64,000 bases of DNA from Leptospira fletcheri (GCF_004769195.1 NZ_RQET01000001.1:410572-474571); one strand, 5' to 3'; positions 48,483-58,847 are shown, counted from the stretch's first letter. Made by a program: numbers and translations. The notes: generated by a model not told the origin, from the sequence alone.

Positions 48483-49346
48483 ATGGGAAAGATCACCCCT
48501 TTTTTCATGTTCGACAACAATTTGGGCGAGGCATTGGAGCTCTACAAATCCTCGTTCCGAACCTCCGAGATACGTGAGTTAAATCGAGCCGACGGATCCG
48601 TGATGTCCGCGACCTTCTCCATCTATGGACAGGAATTTCTATCGTTTAACGGAGGACCGCATTTCAAATTTACCCCTTCTATTTCGCTTTTCGTGAATTG
48701 TAAAAAGAACGAGGACCTGGAACTTCTCTGGAATGAATTCAAACGGGGCGGATCCGTACTCATGGAACTCGGAAGCTATCCGTTCAGCGGGAAATTCGGC
48801 TGGCTGCAGGACAGATTCGGTGTCTCCTGGCAATTGAACCTTTCGGAGCAGGAGGAAAAAATTTATCCGTTCTTAATGTTCTCCGGTGAGAATTTCGGCA
48901 AAGCGGAAGAAGCGATCCGCTTTTATACAGCCGAATTTCCGGATTCGAAGATAGTGGAAATCGAGAAGATGGGTGCGGAAGGACCCGGAAAGGAAGGCAC
49001 GATCAAGCGTGCGAAGTTTTCCCTTTCCGGACTGGATTTCATGGCGATCGATAGCGGGATTCCGCACCAATTTAACTTCAGCCAGGCGATTTCATTTTTC
49101 GTTAAATGCGAAACCCAATCGGAGATAGACGAATATTGGGAAAAACTTTCCGAGGGTGGGGAAAAGCAAAGATGCGGATGGGTAAAAGATAGGTTCGGAG
49201 TCTCCTGGCAAATCATTCCTCCCATCCTAGGAGAACTCCTGCACGACAAGGATCGCGAAAAATCCGAGAAAGTCTTAGGAGCGATGCTACAGATGGGAAA
49301 GATCGAAATCGAGGGTTTAAAAAACGCATATGCGGCAAAGAACTAA
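48483..49346 (+). CDS. Two-domain VOC (PhnB-like) protein
   Basis: A 287-residue protein made of two tandem PhnB-type units: about 1-125 (ITPFFMFDNNLGEALELYKSSF to VQDRFGVSWQLN) and about 125-260 (YPFLMFSGENFGKAEEAIRFYTAEF to KDRFGVSWQIIPP). The repeat of WxxDRFGVSWQ shows the duplication. Such proteins lack obvious catalytic assignment. It is last in the ArsR-SRPBCC-VOC operon; GAGGAAA precedes the ATG. Confidence 0.88.
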   Translation: MGKITPFFMFDNNLGEALELYKSSFRTSEIRELNRADGSVMSATFSIYGQEFLSFNGGPHFKFTPSISLFVNCKKNEDLELLWNEFKRGGSVLMELGSYPFSGKFGWLQDRFGVSWQLNLSEQEEKIYPFLMFSGENFGKAEEAIRFYTAEFPDSKIVEIEKMGAEGPGKEGTIKRAKFSLSGLDFMAIDSGIPHQFNFSQAISFFVKCETQSEIDEYWEKLSEGGEKQRCGWVKDRFGVSWQIIPPILGELLHDKDREKSEKVLGAMLQMGKIEIEGLKNAYAAKN

Positions 49347-49418
49347 GCGGAGAAATTTCGAAGCTTCCGTATTTCCTTGAGCGAAGGTTCGAGCGTATCG
49401 AGGATGCGCAGTGCAGGA

Positions 49419-50447
49419 TTATACTTTCAACTCGATCGGAATATAAAATTGATCCACACCGCGCACCGGTACGATTTCCACAGCTTTATCGAGTAAGCTT
49501 CTCAAACGCTCGATCGGTCCTTCCGGTTGGATGTCCTGGACATAGATCTTGGATAAGGACGGACATTTCGCAAAAACGGTCCGATCGAATTCCCGATTAA
49601 AGGTTGGAAAAGAGTACCCGACGACTACGAGGGTTCGAACGTCCGCAATCCTCTCCAGGAATTTCTTTCGAACTTTCGCGATTTCCGTGCTCGCTTCCCA
49701 GGCGAAGTCGATTTGGAATTTTTCGGATCCGTTGGAGCTTTTTTGGTAACTCTGATTGAAATCATCGATCGATTTATCGGTCAACCCTTCCTTAAGCAGA
49801 GAATAGAGATTGAAAGGCATGGCATCGAAGCTGCCGAATCCTGCGAGTCCGTTAAAATGAAAAAGCTCGGGGATCCTATCGTTGTGCTCCAAACTTCGGT
49901 GCCAAGGATAAATGTTCATATGCTCTCTCGCAAAATCCGGCTCGAAAAGACCCAGTAAGCTCAATAAGGAAATCATAATTTGATTGTCGTAATTCCAGGT
50001 GCTGACGATCAAATCCATAGGAAGCCTGATAGAATTCTCCTCAAGCTGCGCGATAGTGGTCAAAAACACGTCGTACCGGATATCGTGTTTTGTCCGCATC
50101 TGCGCGAATAAAAGATAAAAAGAAAGGGTCAATTTCAATCTGCGAAGCTCCTCCTCTCTTTTCAGAAGATACAATTTTTTGGCAAACAAATCCATCGTTC
50201 CATGAGATTGAGCTTCCCGCCCGAGCCACCGGCAATCCGCCAGGAATTCGCTTACAAGAACCTCCGAGAACTTAATATCGCGTTTGAAAGAGGGGGATCC
50301 CTCCGATTTCTTATAGATAGAGTTCGCAAAAGAGGTCAGATCGCCATGAATCTCCTTCACGACCGAAATACAGGAGGCGCTCGCTCCTGCCCCTAATAGA
50401 TACAGTATTTTTCCCATAATCGATCGTTCCGACGAAACTGCACGCAA
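49419..50447 (-). CDS. Stand-alone SIR2-like domain protein, possible NADase
   Basis: A 342-residue protein from the TTG at 50447, which has AGGAG 5 bases upstream; the ATG at 50417 is an alternative. SIR2-like features: the nucleotide-binding LLGAGAS at 17-23, MDLFAKKLYL near 85, STWNYD at 149-154 (Asn 152), FHFNG at 196-200 (His 197) and the C-terminal VVVGYSFPTFNREFD at 274-288. The Asn/His pair corresponds to the NAD-cleaving residues of bacterial SIR2 defence proteins. No other effector or partner gene is adjacent. A phage-defence role is inference. Confidence 0.7.
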   Translation of the reverse strand: MRAVSSERSIMGKILYLLGAGASASCISVVKEIHGDLTSFANSIYKKSEGSPSFKRDIKFSEVLVSEFLADCRWLGREAQSHGTMDLFAKKLYLLKREEELRRLKLTLSFYLLFAQMRTKHDIRYDVFLTTIAQLEENSIRLPMDLIVSTWNYDNQIMISLLSLLGLFEPDFAREHMNIYPWHRSLEHNDRIPELFHFNGLAGFGSFDAMPFNLYSLLKEGLTDKSIDDFNQSYQKSSNGSEKFQIDFAWEASTEIAKVRKKFLERIADVRTLVVVGYSFPTFNREFDRTVFAKCPSLSKIYVQDIQPEGPIERLRSLLDKAVEIVPVRGVDQFYIPIELKV

Positions 50448-50781
50448 CTTCGCTCCTGTTCAACCCCTCCCGTTGTGAGCATCTTACGGTTTTCTGACGT
50501 AAAAAATTGGACTCGATCGTAATCTCCACATCCGGAGATTCAAGCCTTAAAAATCCGCCAACCCTAGATCCGACGCCGCGAGAAGGACCGTTCTTCGAAA
50601 AATAAATCATAGACAATGATTCCGGGTTTTCATATCCAAGAAAGTACATCCGGACGGTTTGGTTCTGATTTTTATCGGATCTAGATTTTTTCGGGAGCAA
50701 CCTGCATATACGGCATTTTAGACTGATTGCTTACAAAATATAACAAATCACTAATAAGAAGAACGGAAGGGAAAAACAAAC
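50448..50781. other. Intergenic region between the SIR2-like and Pr6Pr genes
   Basis: 334 bases with no gene I can support. A 129-codon minus-strand frame overlaps the SIR2-like start and shows no family motif. The region carries the divergent promoters; no strong palindrome is visible. Confidence 0.4.
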
Positions 50782-51483
50782 ATGAACAAAGAAAATACTT
50801 CGGAACGCAAACTTTTGAATTTTCGCCTTTTTTTCGGCTTAAGCGCCTTTTTATGCCTCGTCGGAGTTTCTTTGGAATTGTACAGTGCCTATCATCATAA
50901 AAGCGTATTGCCTCCGAACGCCGGCTTCACTCGAACGTTCGGCCCCGGTTTGGACGGTTTATTCAATCATTTTTTCTATTTTACGACCCAGTCGAATATC
51001 ATCATAGGAATCAGCGCCTTTCTGCTGGCTCTGAATCCGGTTCGGACCTCCGATCAATTTCATATTTGGCGTCTCGTAGGGATCATCGATATTACCATTA
51101 CATGCATCGTATTTAATTTCGTTCTAAAGAACTCACCACGTCCGGATCAAATTGCCTCTTTGGCAAGCACGATCCAGCATGCCATAAATCCATCGCTCGC
51201 CATATTAGGTTGGCTTATCTACGGCCCGAAAGGATCCGTTTCCGTAAAGAGAGTTGCGATAGCCGCTCTAGTTCCGATCGCGTACGCAATTTTTACTCTG
51301 GTGAGAGGTGCGATTTTAGTGTGGTACCCGTACAATATACTCGACGTAACCAATTTAGGATATGGAGGCGTCTCGATCTATATCGCGGCTATTTTTATCT
51401 TATTCCTGATCATTGCCGGATTCCTTGCAGTGATCGAGCGTTGGATCGGACCCCGTATTTCAACGAGAATCGAATCCAATTAA
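50782..51483 (+). CDS. Pr6Pr-family membrane protein
   Basis: A 233-residue protein with six predicted membrane helices. Family-typical segments are FFYFTTQSNIIIGISAFLLAL after the first helix, the central HAINPSLAILGWLIYGPKG and the later WYPYNILDV with YGGVSIYIAAIFI. The function of this family is unknown. AAGGGAAAAAC precedes the ATG. It converges with another membrane-protein gene, 14 bases away. Confidence 0.78.
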   Translation: MNKENTSERKLLNFRLFFGLSAFLCLVGVSLELYSAYHHKSVLPPNAGFTRTFGPGLDGLFNHFFYFTTQSNIIIGISAFLLALNPVRTSDQFHIWRLVGIIDITITCIVFNFVLKNSPRPDQIASLASTIQHAINPSLAILGWLIYGPKGSVSVKRVAIAALVPIAYAIFTLVRGAILVWYPYNILDVTNLGYGGVSIYIAAIFILFLIIAGFLAVIERWIGPRISTRIESN

Positions 51484-51497
51484 ATATTAAGAATTAC

Positions 51498-52154
51498 TTA
51501 AATTCCGGAAGGAATGTGGTTCCCAAAACCATTCTTAGAGATATGGAATATCGCGAATAGAATGATAGCTATCGCGATGGATCCCAGGAGAATCTTAAGC
51601 TTCAAATTTGAAAATCGAGGATTCTCTATGTTGCGAGAGGAAACTCCATCCGTTTCTGCCTTACTAGGGGCCTTCGATATCATCCCCCAAGGTTTGTAAA
51701 CGGATAGAAGAGTCGCAAAGAACAAAACGAAAAACGCAAGAGCGGCATCTAGCACCAATTGCGGACCCAACTTACCTGGATTCGGAAACGATCCCGCCGT
51801 AGCGATCATTACTCCTTTCGAGGCCTCGGAAATGGCGACGAACTGGTGTAAAATCAAAGCAATCGTAGCAAAAACTCCCAAAAGAAACTTTATGAATACC
51901 CAGTAATACCGAAATAAACCCCAAGGAGTTCCGAAAGCAAGAATCAGTCCGGTCAATACGGAGGCAAGACTCATCGGGAGGATTGCGTATTTACTCACAA
52001 GATCCATGGAAATATAAGAACTTCGAACGACCTCGGCATTCGCACTAGCGATTCCGGCGATGCTTAAAACCAAAAAACTAACGACAGCTCCCATCCAGCC
52101 GACAGAGACGGCAACATGAGTCGTTAAATTGAACTTACGAAGCGAGGGTGACAT
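51498..52154 (-). CDS. Multi-pass membrane protein, DUF2269-like
   Basis: About 218 residues from the ATG at 52154, with five predicted helices. HVAVSVGWMGAVVSFL, MDLVSKYAILPMSLASVLTGLILAFGTPWGLFRYYWV (in parts) and KFLLGVFATIALILHQ resemble DUF2269-like proteins; this is tentative. The TTG at 52220 gives 22 more residues and cannot be excluded. It lies 184 bases downstream of the aldolase gene on the same strand, so it could be the last gene of that operon or separate. Confidence 0.6.
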   Translation of the reverse strand: MSPSLRKFNLTTHVAVSVGWMGAVVSFLVLSIAGIASANAEVVRSSYISMDLVSKYAILPMSLASVLTGLILAFGTPWGLFRYYWVFIKFLLGVFATIALILHQFVAISEASKGVMIATAGSFPNPGKLGPQLVLDAALAFFVLFFATLLSVYKPWGMISKAPSKAETDGVSSRNIENPRFSNLKLKILLGSIAIAIILFAIFHISKNGFGNHIPSGI

Positions 52155-52338
52155 GGTTTTAGCAGGCGACCGCTTTTCCTCCCTGTCAATCGAAAAGAGG
52201 AAAAATAACTGAGCGACCAAAGTATAGAATGCCCTGCTGGAAGAACAATGTTTGGTCCTTCAAATCGGCGAGAGAAAGAATCAAATCGAATACAAAGAAC
52301 TTTCAGATTCGAAATGATAAAATCTTACGAAACTTTCT

Positions 52339-53358
52339 TCATCTCTTGAATAGATCCAGTGCCACATCTACGATCATATCCTCTTGTCCACCGACCATTT
52401 TTCGTTTCCCCAATTCGACCAGGATATCCACCGTCTTAAGGCCGAACTTACGTGACGCTTCCTCTGCATGACGTAGAAAACTAGAGTAAACTCCCGCATA
52501 ACCGAGAGCTAAGGTTTCTCGATCGACTCGAACGGGTCTATCCTGCAACGGACGAACGAATTCCTCCGCGGCATCCATTAGGATAAATAGATCGGTTCCA
52601 TGATTCCAGCCCAATCGGGAAGCGGCCGCTATGAATACTTCCAAGGGAGCGTTGCCCGCCCCTGCCCCCATCCCCGCGAGGCTCGCATCAATCCGATCGC
52701 AACCCTCTTCGACGGCAACGATCGAATTCGCCACTCCTAGAGAAAGATTATGATGGGCATGAATTCCGGTTTGGGTTTCCGGTTTTAAAATCTCCTTCAT
52801 GGCGCGGAAACGATCACGGACGTCGTTCATATTCATAGCTCCACCGGAATCTACTACGTAGATACATTCCGCTCCGTAGCTCTCCATCAATTTTCCTTGT
52901 TCTGCGAGTTTCTCCGGAGAGATCATATGGCTCATCATCAAAAATCCGACGACATCCATTCCGAGAAGTTTCGCCTGTTCTATAGGTTGCTTGGAGATAT
53001 CTGCCTCGGTACAATGGGTCGCGACCCTTACGGAACGAACCCCGGCGTTATAGGCGTCCCTAAGATCGTGAACCGTTCCAATACCAGGGAGAAGTAAGGT
53101 TGCAATTTTCGCATTCCTTACTATTTTAACGGCTTCCTCGATCATCTCCAGATCGGTATGTGCGGAAAAACCGTAATTAAAACTGGAACCTTGCAGACCG
53201 TCACCGTGCGCGATCTCTATACTATCGACTTTAGCATGATCGAGTGCCTGCACGATATTTTTCACATGCGTCAAGGAATATTGATGACGGATCGCATGAC
53301 TTCCGTCCCGTAAAGTCACATCCGAAATGAAAAGCTTTTTTTTCTCGAGGTGATTCAT
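52339..53358 (-). CDS. mhpE: 4-hydroxy-2-oxovalerate aldolase
   Basis: A 339-residue enzyme of the DmpG/MhpE family, which cleaves 4-hydroxy-2-oxovalerate to pyruvate and acetaldehyde. The N-terminal [17 protein letters not shown] contains the catalytic Arg-Asp and metal Asp. [13 protein letters not shown] supplies the two metal-binding His, and [19 protein letters not shown] is the family signature. The start overlaps the acetaldehyde dehydrogenase stop by 4 bases (ATGA), and GGAGG lies 7 bases before it. The coupling fits the known channelling complex between the two enzymes. Confidence 0.96.
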   Translation of the reverse strand: MNHLEKKKLFISDVTLRDGSHAIRHQYSLTHVKNIVQALDHAKVDSIEIAHGDGLQGSSFNYGFSAHTDLEMIEEAVKIVRNAKIATLLLPGIGTVHDLRDAYNAGVRSVRVATHCTEADISKQPIEQAKLLGMDVVGFLMMSHMISPEKLAEQGKLMESYGAECIYVVDSGGAMNMNDVRDRFRAMKEILKPETQTGIHAHHNLSLGVANSIVAVEEGCDRIDASLAGMGAGAGNAPLEVFIAAASRLGWNHGTDLFILMDAAEEFVRPLQDRPVRVDRETLALGYAGVYSSFLRHAEEASRKFGLKTVDILVELGKRKMVGGQEDMIVDVALDLFKR

Positions 53359-54311
53359 TTAGCGACCTCCTGTACTTTAATATTTTGTAATTCTACAATT
53401 CTTTCCCCGGTAGCGAGAGCGGCGGAAGTCATAATGTCCAGATTTCCAGCAAAAGAAGGAAGATAATGGGCGGCTCCTTCCACCTCCAGAAAAATAGTGG
53501 TTTTTAATCCCGAAAACGTTCCCGTCCCGGGAATTTTCAGAGGCTTATCTTCCGGAACGATATCGAACAAAACTCGTTGCTTCAGGCGATATCCTGGCAC
53601 GTAGCTTTGGACCGATTTCTCCATTTCTAAAATAGATGTTTCAATTATGGATGTATCCGCCAATTTAGAAAGCACATAGATCGTGTCCCTCATCATCGGA
53701 GGAGGTTCCGCAGGATTCATCACAATGATAGATTTTCCTTTTTTTGCCCCTCCTACAAGTTCCAACGCTTTGGAAGTCGTTTCCGTAAATTCGTCGATAT
53801 TCGCTCTTGTTCCGGGGCCGGCGGATTTACTACTGATCGAAGCTACGATTTCCGCATAATAAACTTCCGCGATCCTAGACACTGCGTATACCATGGGAAC
53901 CGTCGCCTGCCCACCGCAAGTAATCATGTTGATATTATTCCGACTTATGCTCTGATCCAAATTCACAACCGGAACACAATAGGGGCCGATCGCCGCCGGA
54001 GTCAAATCGATCATGCGAATATTCGGATTTGCTTCTCTCAACGTTCTCTCGTTCTCGATATGCGAGGAAGCGGAAGTTGCATCGAATACGATCTCGATTT
54101 CATGAAAATTCGGGAGTTCTAATAAACCTTCTACACCTCTGTATGTTGTCGGGACCCCCATCCTATCCGCCCTAGCTAATCCCTCCGATCTCTGGTCGAT
54201 ACCGACCAACGCCCCCATCTCCAAATATCTGGATCTCTTTAGGATTTTAATCATCAAATCCGTTCCGATATTTCCCGATCCTAAAATTGCGGTCTTTACT
54301 TTTTCTTGCAT
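53355..54311 (-). CDS. mhpF: Acetaldehyde dehydrogenase (acylating)
   Basis: A 318-residue NAD- and CoA-dependent enzyme of the DmpF/MhpF family, which turns acetaldehyde into acetyl-CoA. The Rossmann motif is [15 protein letters not shown] (about 9-23). The catalytic Cys lies in [15 protein letters not shown] (about 130-133), and [18 protein letters not shown] is characteristic. AGGAAATTCTT precedes the ATG. It forms a complex with the aldolase encoded immediately downstream, so that the reactive aldehyde is passed directly. Confidence 0.96.
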   Translation of the reverse strand: MQEKVKTAILGSGNIGTDLMIKILKRSRYLEMGALVGIDQRSEGLARADRMGVPTTYRGVEGLLELPNFHEIEIVFDATSASSHIENERTLREANPNIRMIDLTPAAIGPYCVPVVNLDQSISRNNINMITCGGQATVPMVYAVSRIAEVYYAEIVASISSKSAGPGTRANIDEFTETTSKALELVGGAKKGKSIIVMNPAEPPPMMRDTIYVLSKLADTSIIETSILEMEKSVQSYVPGYRLKQRVLFDIVPEDKPLKIPGTGTFSGLKTTIFLEVEGAAHYLPSFAGNLDIMTSAALATGERIVELQNIKVQEVAK

Positions 54312-54339
54312 AAGAATTTCCTGATTTATAAAAGTAATA

Positions 54340-55134
54340 TCAAACCATTCTACAGGAGACTCTTCCTAACCCTGTGATCTCCGCGTCTATATTGTCTCCC
54401 GACTGAATGGAAACCATGGGACCTAACGCGCCGGATAGAATGACTTCTCCGGTCCTAAGACCTTCTCCCCTTTCTATTAGATTTTTTGACAACCAATATG
54501 CTGCCCGAATAGGATGGTTCAAACAAGCCGCCCCTGAACCAACGGATTCGACTTTTCCGTTTTTTCTGAGAGCCATTCCCACTCCCGCCAGATCCAGATT
54601 TCCCAGAGCGAGAGGCTGGTTGCCCAAAATATAAAGCCCGCAGGACGCGTTGTCTGCCACAGTGTCTTCCAATTTGATTTTCCAATTTTCGATGGCACTA
54701 TCAACGATTTCCAAGGCGGGCAAAGCATACAAAATCGAATTTATAAACTCCCCATAACTCGGCACATTTCCCTCGATATCTCTAGCCAATACGAAAGCGA
54801 CTTCCGCCTCTATCTTCGGTTGAAGAAGTATAGAGGTAGGGATCTCATCGGAATCCAAATACTCCATATCGGAGAAAAGCGTTCCGAAATCAGGCTGATC
54901 CACTCCGAGCTGGAGCTGAACGATTCTGGACGTAAGTCCGATCTTCTTTCCGATTTCCTTGACTCCGGTTTTCAATCTTTCCATGTGATTGACCTTGGCT
55001 ATTTCATACGAAATCTCTAAGCCTTGGATACCGTATGTCTGGGATATAGGCGGGATCGGTTTCCCGTTTTTCCTCGCTTCCCATAAAGCGGAAGCGGCGG
55101 ATTTTATATTAGAGGAATCTACAATACTGTTCAT
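54340..55134 (-). CDS. mhpD: 2-keto-4-pentenoate hydratase
   Basis: A 264-residue MhpD/DmpE-like enzyme that adds water to 2-hydroxypenta-2,4-dienoate to give 4-hydroxy-2-oxovalerate. [21 protein letters not shown] (about 63-83), [14 protein letters not shown] (metal-binding Glu pair), [13 protein letters not shown] and the C-terminal [15 protein letters not shown] are diagnostic. The ATG at 55134 has AAAGG upstream and follows the MhpA stop almost directly; an upstream TTG at 55149 is inside the previous gene. Confidence 0.94.
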   Translation of the reverse strand: MNSIVDSSNIKSAASALWEARKNGKPIPPISQTYGIQGLEISYEIAKVNHMERLKTGVKEIGKKIGLTSRIVQLQLGVDQPDFGTLFSDMEYLDSDEIPTSILLQPKIEAEVAFVLARDIEGNVPSYGEFINSILYALPALEIVDSAIENWKIKLEDTVADNASCGLYILGNQPLALGNLDLAGVGMALRKNGKVESVGSGAACLNHPIRAAYWLSKNLIERGEGLRTGEVILSGALGPMVSIQSGDNIDAEITGLGRVSCRMV

Positions 55135-55135
55135 C

Positions 55136-56878
55136 CTATACCTTTGCAAATTCTCGAATTTTTATGCGGGAAATAGCGGACTTTAAGTCCAGCCTACGTT
55201 CCAATTCTCTTACGAGCGTTTTCCCTGTCCCCTTGGCCATTCCGAAAACGAACTTATCAGGACGAAGCAAAACGATTCCGTCCCGTTTGTATCCTGCCTT
55301 ACGAAACCAAGTGATCAGAAGACCGTAAATATCCTCTACTTCTTCCAGATTCGGATCGAAATCCCGAGCGATTCCTCGGATTCCTTGCGGTCTTTTTCCT
55401 TTTTCATAAATCGTAATATACTTCGTACCTAGAGAGTTCAAAAGGGAAAGAGACGCCTCCGAAAGGCCCTTCCTTGGGTCGATTCCCTGTCCGATCAGGG
55501 CATAGGAATCTCCGAAGATCTCGTCCATTTTTCGGATCGAACCGTCAAAGACTTGAAGATTCGGTTGAGGCATTAAAGTACCTGCATGTAAGTTCGACGA
55601 ATCCCTGGCCAAACCGAAATAGCTTCCTTTTTTATATTTTGGTTTCGGTTTGAATTTTCCCTCACGTAAAATATCATACAAACTAGGGATCCTTTTGACC
55701 GCTTTCAATAACGCGTCGCGTAAGGCGGCGAGAAACTTATTTTCCAAGGAAACGACGTCCTTTAAGAGCGTGGAAATCAGGATCATTTCTTTTGCGTGAA
55801 AATGCCTTTCGCTCTGATAGGTATCCAATAATTTTTCCCCGGCTCTACCGAAGATGACCTCGATCAGTTTCCAACCTAGATTGTGAGCATCTCGTACACC
55901 GGAACTCATGCCCTGCCCCATAAACTGCGGGGTCATATGAGCGGCATCTCCGGCGAGAAGCACCCGTCCCACTCTCCATTGATCCGCGACAAGTCCGTTA
56001 AAAGTGTAAACCAGCCTACGCTTCACTTCGAAATGATCCGGATTTACGTGTTTGGACAGTAACAGCCGAATCGTCTCCGGGTTTTCCATATATTCCTTGG
56101 AAGTACCTGCTTTCAGCCTGAATTCGAATCGATGATAACCGTCGGGTTGGGGACAACTCACGACAGGTCCGTTCGGATCACAATAAAAATTGAAATAAGG
56201 TAGATGTCGAAGCCCCAATTCTATATTTTTCTGTTTCAAATCCACAACCAACCAAGGCTCAGGAAAATTTTTTCCTTTGAGTTTAATATTCAGAAATTCG
56301 CGTACCTTGCTTCTTCCTCCATCGCAAGCGATCATAAATAAGGCCCGAACGGATCGTTCATCCTCCTGGTCTTTCGGCTTCGGATTTTCCTGTCTTTGAC
56401 CGTAAGCCGTTCCTTCTGAAGAAATGTGATATACGACGACTCCTTCCGAATCTTGTGTAAGAGATCTAAACTCTCTTCCCCTCAGGACCTTTACGTTCGG
56501 ATAGTAACTTAATCTTTCGCTAAGTTTCGTTTCCAGATACGGTTGGTATAGAAAATTGACGATAGGCCATCCATTCGGAGTTCCTGTCGGAGCATACTGA
56601 CCGATGGGAGTTCCATCCTCACGAGTAAATTGGACCGGGATATCGAACATCATATCCTTATGCAGATCTTCCGCGAGACCGGCTGCTTGAAACACACGGA
56701 GACATTCGTCGTCCGTATATACCGCCCTTGCATTCCCGTAAAACACCGGTTCTTTTTCGAGAACGACGACTCTTAGTCCTTTTTTACCCAGAATATGTGC
56801 AAGAGTTAATCCCGTAGGCCCGAGCCCGACAATCGCGACATCATATTCGGTTTCATTCGACCGATTTAACTTTTCCAT
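55136..56878 (-). CDS. mhpA: MhpA-like FAD-dependent aromatic hydroxylase
   Basis: A 580-residue flavoprotein of the PheA/TfdB family. The FAD-binding motif is VAIVGLGPTGLTLAHIL (GLGPTG at about 18-23), followed by NARAVYTDDECLRVFQAAGL. The second FAD segment is RVLLAGDAAHMTPQFMGQGMSSGVRDAHNLGWKL in parts (about 305-338). Length and pattern fit 3-(3-hydroxyphenyl)propionate-type hydroxylases that turn a monophenol into a catechol. The exact substrate is inferred only from neighbours. GGAGG lies 9 bases before the ATG. Confidence 0.88.
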   Translation of the reverse strand: MEKLNRSNETEYDVAIVGLGPTGLTLAHILGKKGLRVVVLEKEPVFYGNARAVYTDDECLRVFQAAGLAEDLHKDMMFDIPVQFTREDGTPIGQYAPTGTPNGWPIVNFLYQPYLETKLSERLSYYPNVKVLRGREFRSLTQDSEGVVVYHISSEGTAYGQRQENPKPKDQEDERSVRALFMIACDGGRSKVREFLNIKLKGKNFPEPWLVVDLKQKNIELGLRHLPYFNFYCDPNGPVVSCPQPDGYHRFEFRLKAGTSKEYMENPETIRLLLSKHVNPDHFEVKRRLVYTFNGLVADQWRVGRVLLAGDAAHMTPQFMGQGMSSGVRDAHNLGWKLIEVIFGRAGEKLLDTYQSERHFHAKEMILISTLLKDVVSLENKFLAALRDALLKAVKRIPSLYDILREGKFKPKPKYKKGSYFGLARDSSNLHAGTLMPQPNLQVFDGSIRKMDEIFGDSYALIGQGIDPRKGLSEASLSLLNSLGTKYITIYEKGKRPQGIRGIARDFDPNLEEVEDIYGLLITWFRKAGYKRDGIVLLRPDKFVFGMAKGTGKTLVRELERRLDLKSAISRIKIREFAKV

Positions 56879-56896
56879 TCTATGAAACCTCCAATA

Positions 56897-57880
56897 TTAA
56901 AACGGAATAAACTCCGAACGGAACAACGAAGCGATCCCACGACGGAATTCCTGTATTCTAGGCAACACAGTAGAAGTCTCTGGCTGGTGTCCCCAAGAGC
57001 TGATCTGTTTGTATTTCTTCTCTTTCCAACTGGTTTCGTTCACCGGTATCGGATTCCATCCCACCTCGAATTCGAAACCTGAAGGAGTGATCGCATAAAA
57101 AGACAATTCCAAATCGTTAGGGTGTTGTCCTATCCCATGGGCAATCTCGAATCCTAATTTTTTGCAACGCAGATACGCTCCCGTCATATCCTCCAAATTC
57201 TTCACTTCTAGATTCAAATGTTGGAGACGAGTGGGTATGGGATCCATAGGAAGACCTTTTGTCGAAGCGACGGCTACGGAGTGATGCCTTGGATTCATTC
57301 TTAGAAAGGTAATATCTACGGTCATACCGGACAATTTTTGCTCAATAGAATCGCTGATTCTAGCTCCGAAAATCTCTTTCCAGAATTCGATCATCCTTTC
57401 CGGTCGTTTCGAGACCATCGCTACATGCCCCATTCCGAACTGGCCCGTGACAAAACCTTTGGATAACATACTCAACGGTGCATCAGTCAGGATCGGATCC
57501 GTAAAGATCTCGATTCGCAATCCCTTAGGACCGTAAAATCTCCAAAAGGATTTTACGCCTCTCGAACCCGCCTCTTCTTCAGTTCCTTTTTCTATCTCCA
57601 CATTTCGTTTCTTTAATGTTTCTAATATTTTTTCCAAATATCCTTCGCCTATTACCTGGAATCCTAAAGTCGTAAAATCTTCCGATTCTCCTTTTTGAAT
57701 CAGGATTCTCCGAGTGTGGGAATCCAATCTAAAAGCTAGCGTATCTTCGGAGAGATATTCCGCATGCATCCCAATCGCATCCCTACCGAATATAACCCAT
57801 TTGTCCAAACGATTGGACTCTATGATCGTATATCCCAATTGAGAGGAATTGAACCGATTCTTCTGAGACATTTCGGACAT
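56897..57880 (-). CDS. Type I extradiol ring-cleavage dioxygenase (VOC family)
   Basis: A 327-residue two-domain protein like BphC/HsaC. The catalytic second domain carries the iron ligands His152 (GMGHVAM), His221 (LQHLNLEV) and a Glu at 270 or 272 (FEFEVGW). Active-site His residues in RHHS near 199 and a Tyr near 262 (SFYAITPSG) are also present, so it should be active. It opens a catechol ring next to the hydroxyls, giving the yellow meta-cleavage product. AGGGG precedes the ATG, one base after the hydrolase stop. The gene for the hydroxylase follows. Confidence 0.9.
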   Translation of the reverse strand: MSEMSQKNRFNSSQLGYTIIESNRLDKWVIFGRDAIGMHAEYLSEDTLAFRLDSHTRRILIQKGESEDFTTLGFQVIGEGYLEKILETLKKRNVEIEKGTEEEAGSRGVKSFWRFYGPKGLRIEIFTDPILTDAPLSMLSKGFVTGQFGMGHVAMVSKRPERMIEFWKEIFGARISDSIEQKLSGMTVDITFLRMNPRHHSVAVASTKGLPMDPIPTRLQHLNLEVKNLEDMTGAYLRCKKLGFEIAHGIGQHPNDLELSFYAITPSGFEFEVGWNPIPVNETSWKEKKYKQISSWGHQPETSTVLPRIQEFRRGIASLFRSEFIPF

Positions 57881-57881
57881 A

Positions 57882-58769
57882 TCAACCCCTTACCCGTATT
57901 TCGGATTGAGAATGTATACAAATAAAAGATTTCGTAATATAGTTGAATTCTTCTGCCCGTTCCCACTGAACCCAATGTCCGGTCTTACTGAATAAATACA
58001 GATCGCAATTCTGCATCCGTTTCTGCAAGGACAGCCCGCCGCTCGATCGATTGACCTTGTCTTCCGTCCCCCAAAGTAGCAAAGTAGGGATTTCGCATTT
58101 CGAGAGCCGAGGGTCCCGTGTAAAATCGAAATTCTTAAAATTCGGAATTCCTTTCGGCCTGCGCAAAGGAGGCGCTTCCACAACATCCGGGTCGATGCTA
58201 GATTTATATCTTTCTTCGATTAGGGAGGAAGGTATTTCTGAACCCTCATACACCAAATACTTCCGTATGAATTCAGTTATCTTCTCAAGACTCGGCCCTT
58301 TACCGGAATAATAATCGAAGAGACGATTTAATCCTTTTGTAGGAAGAGAACGGGTAGTATCCACTCCTCCCGGTCCCATCAGGACAAGAGAAGAAACTAC
58401 ATTCGGGCTCTCTAATCCCATTCTTAAAGCGCATGCCCCACCCAGAGAGTTTCCGATTAGATGAGCTTTATATATACCTAAACCTTTTAAAAACTGTAAC
58501 ATAGCTCCGGCAAGATCCCCGAAAGGATCTTTTCGATTAATGCCCTTCGTAGATCCGCCATATCCGGGCATATCCGGAACGATCACTCTAAAACTCTCCG
58601 CGAGAGCCTCTATGTTCTTGGAATAATTCGATATTCCGGAGGCTCCAGGTCCGCCTCCATGCAACATCAAAACCGGTTCTCCCGATCCGATTTCATAAAA
58701 TTGAATTTTTCTCGTCCCTACCTCTAAAAGTTTAAATCCGTCCCGCAAATCCAAGTTCATCAGCTCCAT
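57882..58769 (-). CDS. Meta-cleavage product C-C hydrolase (MhpC/BphD-like)
   Basis: A 295-residue alpha/beta hydrolase. HGGGPGASG (about 37-45) is the oxyanion-hole motif specific to this subfamily, GNSLGG holds the nucleophile (Ser about 108), WGTEDKVN the Asp and KTGHWVQWE the His. These enzymes split the carbon-carbon bond of the ring-opened product to give 2-hydroxypentadienoate and an acid. It is the first gene of the minus-strand operon. A TGAGA-N4-TCTCA operator lies 79 bases upstream of its ATG. Confidence 0.9.
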   Translation of the reverse strand: MELMNLDLRDGFKLLEVGTRKIQFYEIGSGEPVLMLHGGGPGASGISNYSKNIEALAESFRVIVPDMPGYGGSTKGINRKDPFGDLAGAMLQFLKGLGIYKAHLIGNSLGGACALRMGLESPNVVSSLVLMGPGGVDTTRSLPTKGLNRLFDYYSGKGPSLEKITEFIRKYLVYEGSEIPSSLIEERYKSSIDPDVVEAPPLRRPKGIPNFKNFDFTRDPRLSKCEIPTLLLWGTEDKVNRSSGGLSLQKRMQNCDLYLFSKTGHWVQWERAEEFNYITKSFICIHSQSEIRVRG

Positions 58770-58847
58770 ACGTCACTTCCCTAATCGTAACCTTCAACAC
58801 TTCGGATCCATATCCGAACGATCGTTATCATTAAGACACAATATTTA

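Noticed and set aside
50311..50700. 129-codon minus-strand frame upstream of the SIR2-like gene
   Set aside because: It overlaps the SIR2-like N-terminus in another frame and has no known motif.
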